Positions 22,900 through 33,800 of a stretch of DNA of 64,000 nt are shown here, piece by piece. This stretch comes from Alitta virens (taxonomy: Eukaryota > Annelida > Polychaeta > Phyllodocida > Nereididae): the NCBI GenBank assembly GCA_932294295.1, contig OW028585.1, forward strand, positions 15,098,771 to 15,162,770, in the 5' to 3' direction. The position numbers were made by a program, and so were the translations under genes. Below the pieces are notes generated by a model that worked only from the letters and a program-made list of their open reading frames with translations, had not been told where the DNA came from and ran no database searches. Every line of letters begins with the position of its first letter. The stretch's first letter is position 1.

Positions 22900-24226
22900 C
22901 ATGGAGACAAGAGTAGAAGGAGTGGAAACTCTTTTTGTCACACATAATTCGATAATTTTATTACTTTCTGGTCATTTACTCCTCTGAAATAGCATTAGAT
23001 TTCCTATGTTTCTTCAAATTTGGCGGTTTCACCCCCCTCTTTTATCGGCAGTTTTATAGTTGGCGGCATGTCTTTCATCCAATCAGTGTCTCGGAGAGGG
23101 AAAAGGGTTCCCTGGCCTCTCTTTGATTTCTGCTAGGAAACCCCACTATCATGCATCGAAATATAAAGAACTATTTCGTCCTTATGCTGAATATTTCAGT
23201 TAAATTCCTCTCCATTTGAGGAATATTTTGGCGTTTTTCCCATGAAAAAATGACAATTCTAAGCCAAGTAACAATTTATTAGCTAAAAAGTCGCATTTAA
23301 ATAAACAAAACCATTGTGGTTTACATTCTCATAACTTCTATGGGACGACTCTGGCGAAGCTGTACTTTGGATATTTAAAAAGATAAAACATCAACAATTC
23401 CAAGAACATATATTTCATATGTGCGAATTGGTGCGAAATTTGGTGTTTTTAAGAAAACTGACACCACTCTATCAATGGTAATGGCATAAGACTGCACAAG
23501 ACTCTTTCATGTTTTCAAGGCATTTAGAAGTGAAAATTATTAATCAACTATAAATTTTAGCAATGGTGAAATTATGTGTATATGTCAATCACTGAAAAAA
23601 AAAGACTTTTAATGAAATTACTGACTCAATGCATTTAATATCATTGGAAAGGGAACAGCCTAATTTTTATATTCTCATGGTATATAGTAAGCATTTATGT
23701 AATTTTTATAACACCCAAATTAATATTAACTTTTAGAACTGTACAGCATTAATAAATAGATGCACAATTCATATGGTATTTGAGTTGATGTGTAATAATG
23801 CACAATATTATTATGAAATCTTGACCATTTAATTTTGTAAAGTTTATTGTACATAATATAACAAAGAATTTAACAAACTTACTGTAAATATGATTAAAAT
23901 GATAGTGCATATGAATTAAATATTTTTACATAATACAGCAAACTCTATGATGACATGAAGGAAAGGGGTTTTCCACAACGAGGTCACTGCAACAAGGGTG
24001 TATAATCCCACCCTGAGTTCCACAATCAGGTAGGTGACGGTCATTTAAGGGGTGATTTGTGGTCATAAACGGGGTGATAAACAAACTAACGTGACATTTC
24101 ACAGATATTTAAAACCTCATCTGAGCATGGAGGTATTATAATACCTCCATGATCTGAGACACTGACTGAACCTTTGAACATGTCGGGTTTCCACTCCTTC
24201 TACTTTTGTCTACTCTTGTCTCCATG
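22900..24226. mobile_element. CATGGAG element 2: 1.3-kb non-autonomous DNA transposon
   Basis: The ends are inverted repeats: CATGGAGACAAGAGTAGA then AGGAGTGGAAAC on the left, and the same on the right in reverse complement with an extra 10-bp internal duplication. The 7-bp repeat ATCCAAG flanks both ends exactly (22893-22899 and 24227-24233). No transposase frame lies inside, so it would need a partner in trans. A 26-bp micro-palindrome of the same terminal motif is nested within it. I do not assign a superfamily; 7-8 bp duplications fit P-like or hAT-like elements loosely. Confidence 0.6.
24126..24151. mobile_element. CATGGAG micro-palindrome 3 (nested)
   Basis: A perfect 26-bp palindrome with ends CATGGAGGTATTA, flanked by identical heptamers ATCTGAG at 24119-24125 and 24152-24158. 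It lies inside element 2. Confidence 0.6.
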
Positions 24227-24233
24227 ATCCAAG

Positions 24234-25721
24234 GTTACATGTTCCCAACTTTTGTCATTTTTTTTGGAATACTTATCTTGCAGCATCACTGAGTTCTGGA
24301 TGAGGTTAATACTGACAAGTCTTTTGTTTTGTGTCATTAAACATGCGTTATTTACCAGTTAAATACATAAATTTGCATTTCCTTCATGCATGTCAGCCAT
24401 GATAAAATATGGGGTAACTGCATCAGCTTTGCCCCAATGAAGACTTGTCCATGCATTCTAGTTTTCATAAAAAAAATGTCAGTTTACATGAATTTAGCTC
24501 TCTATTTATCCAAGGACAAACTTGCTGACCAAGGAGAGAGACAGTTTACATGTTTATTTGCCAGTTGGCTACTGTAGAATTCATGGAATGCACTTCATCT
24601 CCATACTGCAATTAATCTCAATGTTATGACAGCTGATTATGACAACTGATTAAAATCTAACAAGTGTTGGCATCCCAGAAGGCCTGTTGTTTAAAGGGGT
24701 CATAATTAAGGAGTGACTTAGAGAGGTCTATACTATCGGCCATTAAACCTAACTTGAATGTGCTTTGAAGAATTTATAGTTCACTAAAGATAAATTATAT
24801 TTTTTCTTTTAATTGGCATGTAAGCTCTGCTAAGTGTCTCTTACATCGAGCCACTAGAGATGCCATGTCCTTTCCTGGCTATCGGTTGGTTGTTTGGTAT
24901 GCTCTTGGATCTCTATTTATCAAAGCATGGAGTCTAGTGAAGCATTGAGTCACTAGACTCCATAATCCAAGGTATGCTGAAAATCGTTCATGTTCTGCGT
25001 TCCTCAATCATTCACACTTTCGGTATTTTGCAACCGCCAAATGTTTACATCATATTCCTGCTAATTGTATAGTTCTATGCAATCTAAATAAGGGCCACAA
25101 TTTTGTCGTTTAATATAGTGTTTCATTTATTAATATCTTTAATTGCTAGTTCTTTTAGCATGGTAAATGATAGCTTTCATGCATACATTTATGCAAAAGG
25201 CTTTCAAAATTTCTTTTTTTCTTCCTTTTAAAAAACGGTTTTAAAGTGTGTATTTTACTGAATATTTCAAAATTATAAACACTAAAATATTATATTAACC
25301 ATGTCATAATAAACAGCTGGCTATAAACTATATTAACAGTGTCATAATAAACAGCTAAACTCAGTGAATTGACAGGTATGATAGCATCACTTCATCAGTC
25401 ATCAAGATTGCTGTACCCCGATGGTCATTGTTCAGTCTGATGTAATGACTATTGGTGATTACCCAATGACTAAAGGGGTATTCAGAAGTTCTAGAACTCC
25501 AATAACCTCATATGGTGTGTTGCACTAATTGCCGACCCAGGGGTAATAGAAGCATAAGGGAGGGGACGGACTGATGCTGGGGGTGACAGAGTTGGCAAGC
25601 CAGGCTTCCCCTGACCACCCTCCCCTTCTCTTGTATTTGTATTAATTAGGGTTCCGGCATTAAAATTAGGCTCACTTGATAATTAAGCTGAACACAGAAC
25701 CTTCATTTCAACTTTTGTTTT
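24234..25721. other. Intergenic, no gene seen
   Basis: AT-rich and non-coding as far as I can tell. It holds micro-palindrome 4 and an imperfect direct duplication around GTCATAATAAACAGCT (about 25303-25355). The frame 24386-24577 has no recognisable features. Confidence 0.4.
24926..24964. mobile_element. CATGGAG micro-palindrome 4
   Basis: 39 bp with arms CATGGAGTCTAGTGA / TCACTAGACTCCATA and a short loop. The flanking heptamers are ATCAAAG (24919-24925) and ATCCAAG (24965-24971), a 6 of 7 match. Confidence 0.5.
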
Positions 25722-25735
25722 ACCTATGTGTTGCC
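25722..25735 (+). repeat. Left TSD of LINE fragment M
   Basis: ACCTATGTGTTGCC, repeated at 26064-26077. Confidence 0.9.
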
Positions 25736-26063
25736 TCACAGATGCCTCATAGGACATTCAAGACTTACACATTTACACCTTTTAGTCAATGAACCGGCAC
25801 CGGTATGCCAGAGTTGTCGGTGCCCCCTAACAATCAAACATATTTTATTAGATTGCAGCCACTTACAACGCTTTAGAAGACCTTTGTTTCAAGCTAATAC
25901 CTTACAACATCTCTTTACCAGATATCCAACCCAGACAATTATTGATTTTTTATATGCTTCTGGTTTCTACTACCAAATATAGATAATCAATCTTAACCTA
26001 GAGAGCCTCTACATAGCCCACTCAGGTGCTGATGAGGCATTAAACAATAACTCACACACACAC
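25736..26063 (+). mobile_element. LINE fragment M, solitary 5'-truncated copy
   Basis: It starts inside ORF2 (TCACAGATGCC) and keeps the last 81 or so codons (frame to the stop at 25982), the 3' UTR and the (CA)n tail. The C-terminus is the 'S' subtype. A clean 14-bp TSD shows it is a normal single truncated insertion, a useful contrast to the arrays. Confidence 0.92.
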
Positions 26064-26077
26064 ACCTATGTGTTGCC
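26064..26077 (+). repeat. Right TSD of LINE fragment M
   Basis: Second copy of the 14-bp repeat at 25722-25735. Confidence 0.9.
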
Positions 26078-27078
26078 ACTCAGCTCCACATTTGCCCATT
26101 ATATTGCTGTAAACAGTAAAAAAACAAAAACTAGAGAGATGGTAAGAGAGGTAAATATGAACTATTTAGAAAAATAAAAAAGCATTGTTCTATCACAAGC
26201 CAAGCAATTGCAAGTATTGTACCCCTGTGTTCAGGTAATTTCTCTAGTTAAACACGTCATAGGTCAAGGCCCAAAGCTCCAGGCCAAGGGAAAAGATGTT
26301 TGTTAGAAATCTGACACATCATAGAGGATTTGATAATTATATGCTAGAATATACATGAACCTCACCATTCCGTCCCCTTGCTAATATATATTCTGTTTGC
26401 TGACATACAATACTGACACTTGACAGTTCCTTACAATTAAGAAAAAGTGTATAGTTGATGCAGAGGTACAACTAAAGCACAAAATAAATGCCTCAAATAA
26501 TTTTTATCAAGTTGTTTGAAAATGGATTTTTGGCTCCATGCAAATATACTGAACTTATCTGAACACTAAATGTCAGTAAAATGCTTCTCACACTATTTTG
26601 CCGTGCTGCTCATATAATTTACTGTTCATTTAATGAAGCTGTAAGGAAGCAATGAATAGGGGTGCAAAGCCTCTATGTCAAGTAATTACAAACCTTCTTT
26701 CTTTTTTTTAGACTTTTTTTGCACCTGATATATGAAATAAGTATGTGATTGAATATGATTTTAATTTGCATTTGAATTAGTATCAGATGTATCTAAACAA
26801 ATACAAAAACATGGTATTTCACACAAGACAAAGAAGAAAAAAATAAACAAAACAATATATACAGATTAGTCATTTCATTGAAGTTCATTGCAGATCATAA
26901 TGGACCATTTGGTCTCATACAAGAAAGATAGGGCACATGATAAGAGTCAAAATAACGCACTGCATGCACATGCCCAACGGTTTGTGAAGTGGCCACCACT
27001 GACCTGCATATCAGTGGTGGCAACCCCCCCCCCCCATTCCCTCCTTCTGTCGTGCCCCCGCAATAAAGATACTGATAC
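26078..27078. other. Non-coding region downstream of the env-like ORF
   Basis: No long terminal repeat is recognisable, although one would be expected here if the env-like ORF still belonged to a complete retroelement. A stem-loop with 11-bp arms (GCCACCACTGA at 26992-27002, loop 8 nt, TCAGTGGTGGC at 27011-27021) lies just past the ORF end, next to a run of C. The open frames crossing 26888-27203 look like chance. Confidence 0.4.
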
Positions 27079-28407
27079 CTAACATCTGTTCTTAAAGGGC
27101 CCAGAAATTGTAAGGGGTGAAGAAGGGGTAAAACAAGGTTTGGCGCAAAGCCCCGAAAGCCCAGGCAAGTCGGCGACAGTCTCCACATCTCGCCGCAACT
27201 CAATTAGGCAGGCTATGGGGGGTAAGCGCAACGCCTCGCTACTATCCGTGACAAGGGTTGACTCCCCGCGTTTCGGCGACATATGGACAATTCCATATGG
27301 GCCATACTGTACAATAATGTAGAGGGCCATAACGGGGGTATGTTTCTTTATGACTTCCAGAGGGATTTGAACTATGGCCCCCCTCGGTGTAACCGAAACT
27401 CTAACTCTGTTATCCATATAGATCTGATTTAAGTTGTTTGTAACAAACTGGTAATCGGGCTGCCATTCTTTTAATGGTTCTGTGGCCATAATGAGGGTTT
27501 TCTGTAACACCTCACGGTCTAATAAACCATGTTGAAGAATACCTCTTTGGGCGTCTCTTAGGTTATTCAAAAGTTGCAGGTCAGAATAATAAACTTCGGG
27601 TAATTGAGAAAAAGCGAGTGTAGCCAAATCAGCCCTTAATTGTACCAGTTTGGATAACAGAGGAATTGTAATGGTCTTGTCCAGGTCTGAAGTGATAGTT
27701 ATAAAAGCATTGAAAAGTCCACTTACCTCCTGTCTAGTTCGGGCGATTTGCTGTTCCATTTGTGATAACTTCATGTATGTATTGGTTTGCTGCTGTAAAT
27801 CTAATGTTATGTAATGTGCTAATTCTCGTTTAAGTGATATTATGGATGTGCCTTGAGTCTCTTGTTGTTGGGCTAGGATAGAGAGTCCTTTCTTAAGATC
27901 CCTATCTCTTTTTAGATCAATCAACGTTTTAATGCCTTGACCAGCCGCCCAACCTATTCCACCCAAAATCAAACCTGCAAGCGCTCTCTTTCTCCTAGAG
28001 GGCGGATTAGGCAGAACATCCACTCGCAAATCTTGAAATTCTTGTTGCAAATTTTCAATTCTGCATTCCCAGATATTTAAGTACAAATAGAGGGAGGGCA
28101 GCTGGTGTTTGCAAATTTTACCTATGTAGTTATTGGATATATTTTGGCTTCTACAGACTGAGGTTACGGTGGGCGGAAGGTTAATTGGTGTGGATGTCCA
28201 GTTTCTAAATGGATCCATGAAATTCAAAGTCATCAGATGAGGAATGATGACCAAAGATCCCATGGGTTGAAACCCCACTCCATATTGTTCACGTAGAATA
28301 GTATCTTGTACATTTCTCTCAGGCTCTACATTATCACCATGTGCAGCAGCAAACCAAACACAAATAATGAACACTAACTTACCTGGAGTTAGCCGCATGT
28401 TGTTCAA
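27079..28407 (-). CDS. Envelope-like class I fusion glycoprotein (endogenous retroelement), C-terminus missing
   Basis: 442 codons from ATG 28407. Residues 1-24 look like a signal peptide. A furin-type site RRKR at 138-141 is followed at once by a Gly/Ala-rich hydrophobic segment (about 142-160), the layout of a fusion peptide, and then heptad-rich Gln/Leu sequence (about 170-235) suited to a coiled coil. NXT/S glycosylation sites are present at 69 and 89. This matches the F/Env proteins of insect errantivirus-type and baculovirus-related elements in architecture. The frame ends at TAG 27079 without a transmembrane anchor, so it is probably truncated; fusogenic function is not expected as it stands. 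A splice-acceptor-like CTATTACAG lies 24 bp upstream of the ATG, as expected for spliced env messages. Confidence 0.65.
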   Translation of the reverse strand: MNNMRLTPGKLVFIICVWFAAAHGDNVEPERNVQDTILREQYGVGFQPMGSLVIIPHLMTLNFMDPFRNWTSTPINLPPTVTSVCRSQNISNNYIGKICKHQLPSLYLYLNIWECRIENLQQEFQDLRVDVLPNPPSRRKRALAGLILGGIGWAAGQGIKTLIDLKRDRDLKKGLSILAQQQETQGTSIISLKRELAHYITLDLQQQTNTYMKLSQMEQQIARTRQEVSGLFNAFITITSDLDKTITIPLLSKLVQLRADLATLAFSQLPEVYYSDLQLLNNLRDAQRGILQHGLLDREVLQKTLIMATEPLKEWQPDYQFVTNNLNQIYMDNRVRVSVTPRGAIVQIPLEVIKKHTPVMALYIIVQYGPYGIVHMSPKRGESTLVTDSSEALRLPPIACLIELRRDVETVADLPGLSGLCAKPCFTPSSPLTISGPFKNRC

Positions 28408-28665
28408 TTGCTATGATTCAATTTGATTATCTGTAATAGAATATTAGAATTATTTCCTGTCGTCGTCAAAGTAGTCCCAGTCGGAAGTGTCTCCTATCAA
28501 AGTTGCGTTACTGTCCGTGTCGGAGTCTGCCAGTTTCTGGAGTACGCGCTGGAAAGTCCAAGTGCTTTCTGCATCGACGCAGGGGGAGGGAGGTTGCTCC
28601 CAGCATCGCTCGCGCCGGATCGTGTGCCTCTGTTTGTCGGCCCATAAAAGTCTGCGGGCGTTCGT

Positions 28666-28680
28666 ACAGGAACACTCTAG
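28666..28680 (+). repeat. Left TSD of SINE 2
   Basis: ACAGGAACACTCTAG, repeated at 28876-28890; part of the LRR cap codons. Confidence 0.92.
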
Positions 28681-28875
28681 TGGGGGTGGGGGCCTAGCTC
28701 AGTGGTAGCACGCTGGGCTTCCAACCGCTGGGTCCCGGGTTCAATTCCCGGTCGAGCCTATGTTGGATGGCTGTTTCATCCTTCGTCTCATTGCCATGGT
28801 CCCTGCCTGTCCTAATTAGCCCATCAGGTGCAGAAATACAGGACGTAAAGCCCTAATCACCCCACCCCACCCACC
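28681..28875 (+). mobile_element. tRNA-derived SINE, copy 2, inside the LRR coding sequence
   Basis: Same family as SINE 1: A box (TAGCTCAGTGGTAGCAC), B box (GGGTTCAATTCCC), the shared body, and a CCAC-rich tail. It is full length with a perfect 15-bp TSD. It is in antisense to the LRR frame and destroys the LRRCT cap. Confidence 0.93.
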
Positions 28876-28890
28876 ACAGGAACACTCTAG
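28876..28890 (+). repeat. Right TSD of SINE 2
   Basis: Second copy of the 15-bp repeat at 28666-28680. Confidence 0.92.
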
Positions 28891-29339
28891 AGGATTTTCC
28901 GTAATATCTAAAGTAGTAGGGCGTTCTAAATTTAGCTGTTGTAATGCGCTTACATCAATGAGACGATTATGTTTTAGATTGATATAATCTATTTCTCCTA
29001 TAATAGATGTAAGGGCGGAAACTTTGTGGAGTTCATTATGGGATAGGTCCAATGTGAAAGATGTAACTTTAGTGATGGCTATATTTAAATTTGTCAGGGC
29101 ATTGTTACTGAGATTCAAGAATTTGAGTGATGTGCTGGGGAAAACCAATTGGACATATGTTAACGCATTATTTGATGGATCTACTGGCCCTCGAAGGTCC
29201 TGGGCCTCCACGCGGCGAGGGTGGAAACACTTGGGGTGAAGTCCTCTATCCCCAGTGGCTAAAACAGGACCGTGCGCATTGCACAAGCTGCTACAGCTTT
29301 ACAGGAGGGTGTGTCCCCTACCATACAGGGGAAACAAAA

Positions 29340-30761
29340 ATGAATATGTCCGAATCGACAATTTCAGACCGGCTCGCACGTCCCCCGGGTGAACAAGGTG
29401 CGCGTCCCTCAGCGGTAAACCAGGCTGAGGTCGAAAAATTGGCTACTGGTTCCAGACAAAGTAAACGTTTCCGCTCATCTACAGATGATGCCAATCCAAG
29501 TACAACTTATGATGTTATATCTACGCCATGGCCTAAGTTTCTTGTTGTTACTGGCAGTGACGATGGGTTTTCCCGTCTCTCAGCCATAACAATTTGTCGA
29601 ACGTTGAAAGAAAGTATTGGTTTCGTTGAAAATACGAGAAGGCTCAGGAGTTCATCCTTGCTGGTGCAGGTTGCCCACAAGGACCAATCGTTAAAATTGC
29701 TGGAGCTGAGGGCCTTTGCGGGTACCCCTGTAAAGGTGGAGCCCCATCGGTTCTTCAACTCTTGCAAGGGGGTTGTGACATCTCATGAGAGCAGTCTCTG
29801 CTCCGATGACGAACTGAGGGACTGGCTGAATGACTACAATGTCATCCACATTCACCGCCAGCCCCCCAGATATTCACGACAGCTACTGACTCTGACCTTT
29901 GATGGCACAGTGTTGCCTGATAGGGTCAGCATAGGGTTCGAGTGGTGTAGGGTACGTCCCTACATCCCGAACCCAAAACGATGTTATAATTGCCAGCGAT
30001 TTGGCCATTTTAGCGGCTCCTGCCGCGCCAAAGCAACCTGCGCCAATTGTGGGTCACGGGAACACGTTCATTCCCGTGACTCACCATGTCAGAAACAGTC
30101 ATATTGTGTTAATTGTGGAGGTGATGGGCCAGCCTATCACCGTGGCTGTCCCAAATGGCAGCTAGAGAAAGAGATCCTGAAGTTAAAGACCACCAAGGAT
30201 ATCTCCTTTCCCCAAGCACGCCGTATAGCTGAACAGGCTGCTGGGGCAAGCTATGCCTCAGTCCTGTCTCAGATGGCTGGACCTAGATCTCCTTCACCCA
30301 GATCATCGCCCAGGCGAAGGATTGACCTAGATCCTAATTATAATTATTCCAAGGCAGGGCAAAGCTTGCAGAAACATAAACCTGAATCTAAGACTTCACA
30401 GGCAGACGATCACCTCGCAAGAATAAAGCAGCATGCTATAGATGTCGGAAAAGGACATCTTGTAGCTCCATCGGTTAGTGCGTCACAACTTAGTGTACCC
30501 TCACAGGGTGCACCTTCCGGCGTTGAGTCGGAAGAGATACACCAGCCGATGGAAGAGGAGGCAGGGACTACCACCATCCCTAGGCCTCAACGGGAGGGGG
30601 CAATTGATAAAAGATCAATTGTTCCCAAAAGACCCCCCCTCATCAGAAAAACACTAGAAAAATCTAGTGCACTGAGCTTCATAACACCACCATCTAAGCA
30701 TGGTGGGGCCCTCAAAAAGATCTTAACACCAAAAGAGGCAGCGACTTTGAAGAAAAAGTGA
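29340..30761 (+). CDS. LINE ORF1, copy D
   Basis: 473 codons, intact, with the N-terminus MNMSESTISDR and all three zinc knuckles as in copy B (Tyr, not Phe, before the third). An in-frame ATG in the host flank at 29127 would lengthen it through the leader; I keep the conserved ATG 29340 as start. A single leader base differs from the other copies (CTACAGC for CTCCAGC near 29292). Confidence 0.92.
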   Translation: MNMSESTISDRLARPPGEQGARPSAVNQAEVEKLATGSRQSKRFRSSTDDANPSTTYDVISTPWPKFLVVTGSDDGFSRLSAITICRTLKESIGFVENTRRLRSSSLLVQVAHKDQSLKLLELRAFAGTPVKVEPHRFFNSCKGVVTSHESSLCSDDELRDWLNDYNVIHIHRQPPRYSRQLLTLTFDGTVLPDRVSIGFEWCRVRPYIPNPKRCYNCQRFGHFSGSCRAKATCANCGSREHVHSRDSPCQKQSYCVNCGGDGPAYHRGCPKWQLEKEILKLKTTKDISFPQARRIAEQAAGASYASVLSQMAGPRSPSPRSSPRRRIDLDPNYNYSKAGQSLQKHKPESKTSQADDHLARIKQHAIDVGKGHLVAPSVSASQLSVPSQGAPSGVESEEIHQPMEEEAGTTTIPRPQREGAIDKRSIVPKRPPLIRKTLEKSSALSFITPPSKHGGALKKILTPKEAATLKKK

Positions 30762-30831
30762 ATATTCATACAAATTCATACCATGCACTACAGATTTTAC
30801 TATGATAATATTAAACTCTTTTAACTAATTC

Positions 30832-33800
30832 ATGGACAGTATCATTCAGTGGAACTGTCGAGGTTTCAGAGCCAACTTCGATGAAATAGGTTGCATGGTC
30901 CAAGACTTAAACCCTAGTGTTTTCTGTCTACAGGAAACATTTCTGAAACCTCCAAATAGTTTTAAACTGAGAAACTATCATATGTATAATACATATGGCA
31001 ATATTGCCCACGATAGAGCCACTGGTGGCTCATCAATTTTAGTTAAAAATGGCATCATTCATACCCATATTGCTCTTAACACTAACCTTCAGGCTACAGC
31101 AGTTCGTCTGAACCTGAATAAAACATTCACCATATGTTCCATATATATTCCTCCACCCTTTCACCTTACAGCCAGTGATTTGCATAACCTTTACAATCAA
31201 CTGCCTGAACCGCGTCTTATCCTAGGAGATTTTAACAGCCATAACCAATTGTGGGGAAGCACTTCCCACAACAACAAAGGAAAAACCATTGAAGATTTTC
31301 TCAATGACCACACCCTTTGCTTGTTCAATGATGGTTCACCTACATATCTTCACCCAGGTCATGGATCATTTTCAGCGATAGACCTTAGTATATGTGATCC
31401 AGCGTTATTTCTGGAATTTGAATGGAGAGTATTAGAGGACACTCACGGCAGTGATCACTTTCCTATTGTCCTACAAAACGTAGAAGGTACAAGAGAAGTG
31501 GGTCAACTCCGATGGAAGTTGCATAAAGCGGATTGGACCTCCTTCGAAAAGCACTGCTTAGAAACAATTACTATGTCTCATTATAGGAATAGTAATAATC
31601 TCGTTGAAGATTTTACTGATGATATTACTGATATAGCCAATAAAACAATACCGATGACAAAAAATAATTCTAAACGTAGTGCAAGACCTTGGTTTGATGA
31701 CGAAGTAAGAGAAGCTATTAAAAACCGTAAGAAAGCCCTCAGAATTTTTAAATCACAGCCGACCATCAACAATCTGAATAATTTTAAGTGCCTGAAAGCC
31801 AAAGCGCGTAGAATTGTCAGGCAAAAAAAACGTAGTTGCTGGAGAGACTATGTCTCCAGACTCACTGAAAGAACTCCTAGCAATAAAGTCTGGAAAATGA
31901 TTAAGAAGATTGAAGGAAAGAACCTAGCTTCGCATGTAAGCATTCTAGAAGTGAATGGAGAACATCTCTCCTCACCAGAACAAATATCAAACGGGTTAGG
32001 AGAACAGTTTGCATACAACTCCTCATCGGAGAACTATACGAGAGAATTTCAATGTTATAAGGCTCAAGCTGAGAGATTAACCCTAAATATACAGTCTGAT
32101 AACAGCGAAGATTATAACTCCTACATCACCTTAGAAGAACTTCAGAAGGTCATCTTAAAAGCGACTGACTCTGCAACAGGCCCTGATAATATACATTATC
32201 AAATCTTAAAACACCTACCTCAATCCTCTTTAAAAACATTACTGTATATCTTTAATCAAATTTGGGAGAAGGGATGTCTTCCATCCCTGTGGAAACAAGC
32301 CACGGTCATCCCAATTCCCAAGCCGGGGAAGGATCATAGTGATCCTATGAATTATCGACCAATAGCCTTAACCAGTTGTCTATGTAAGACAATGGAGCGA
32401 ATTGTTACTGATAGACTGGTTTGGTTCCTGGAGTCGAACCAGCTTATTACAGAGTTCCAATCTGGATTTCGCCGTCACAGGAGCACATTAGATCATTTAG
32501 TCAGACTGGAAACTTATGTTAGAGATGCTTTCATTAACAGAGAACACGTAGTAGCCATATTCTTTGACCTAGAAAAAGCTTATGACACTACATGGAAATA
32601 TGGAATAATGAAAGATCTCCACGACTTAGGGCTTCGAGGTCGCCTTCCAGTTTTCATCGGATCCTTCCTACAGGATCGCTTCTTTAAGGTCCGAGTGGGA
32701 TCAACGATGTCAAGCCCCTACTCTCAGGAGAATGGAGTCCCTCAGGGTAGTATTCTCTCGCCCACCCTCTTTAACGTCAAAATCAACAGTATAGTAAATT
32801 CCATCTCAGAAAATCTCATGTCGTCCCTATATGTTGACGATTTCCTCATTGCATATCGTTCCAGATATATGCCAACCATAGAACGACAACTGCAATTAAA
32901 TTTGAATAGGATTCACAAATGGTCACTCGAAAATGGCTTCAAGTTCTCTAAACAGAAGACAGCTTGTCTGCCTTTCTATTACTTACGATCAAACCATCCA
33001 GATCCATCACTAATAATTGACAACTGTCAAATAAAAGTGGTGAATGAAACAAAATTTTTGGGTGTACTCTTTGACTCCAAATTGTCTTTCATTCCGCATA
33101 TCAAAGCACTGAAAGCAAAGTGCCTGAAATCAATGAACCTCCTTAAAGTAGTGAGCAAATATAATTGGGGTGGGGACACAACGGTCCTCCTTCGTCTCTA
33201 TCGAGCAATTACTCGTTCTCGACTTGATTATGGTTCTGTGGTATATGGCTCCGCCAGACCATCTTATCTAAAATGCCTGAATTCTGTACATCATCAAGGG
33301 TTGCGACTAAGCTTAAGAGCTTTTCGTACATCTCCTGTAGAGAGCTTATATGTACTGGCAGGGGAACCTCCACTTTCCCTTCGTCGTATCAAGTTATCCA
33401 TGCAATACATACTAAAGGTAGCTTCAACTCCAACAAATCCAACATATGATGTAATATTTCATCCAAAATACATGCATCATTATGAATCTCGTTCAAACGC
33501 CATTCGACCACTGGGATTACGCATGAAATTCTATCTTGAGGCTGCAAAAATTGATACTACAATCATTGCCGAGACGGAAGTACCACCCATTCCGCCATGG
33601 ATTCTCCCAGTCCCGAAAGTTATACTGGATTTGGCAGAGCTTAAGAAAAGCGAAACCAATCCGGTAGACTATCAGAACCTATTTTATAGTATAAGGTTTA
33701 AATACGAATCGTACAAATTTCTATACACAGATGGCTCAAAAATGGAAAGACGAGTAGGCTGTGCTGTCACTTCTTATAAAACCGTTATAGCTGAATGTCG

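Larger units (their letters stand above)
28450..29186 (-). pseudogene. LRR-LRRCT coding sequence, broken by SINE 2 and by LINE array 2
   Basis: Reading down the - strand from the LINE junction, about 100 residues form leucine-rich repeats (LKFLNLSNNALTNL, FTLDLSHNELHKV, IDYINLKHNRLIDV). They end in an LRR C-terminal cap starting NPLECSC. The SINE interrupts the cap; when one 15-bp TSD copy is ignored, the frame continues in phase through ARRLLW and two more cysteines to an acidic tail and stop TAA at 28450-28452. The N-terminal part is absent because array 2 abuts it, and it does not reappear right of the array. The stop is only 42 bp upstream of the env-like ATG, so both may have belonged to one element or transcript. 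Confidence 0.65.

Noticed and set aside
26895..27203. 102-codon - strand frame overlapping the env-like end
   Set aside because: Glycine-rich because of a C homopolymer, overlaps env in another frame, no membrane anchor; not a convincing env continuation.
28423..28708. Three overlapping + strand frames near the LRR end
   Set aside because: They lie opposite the LRRCT coding sequence and run into the SINE; shadows.
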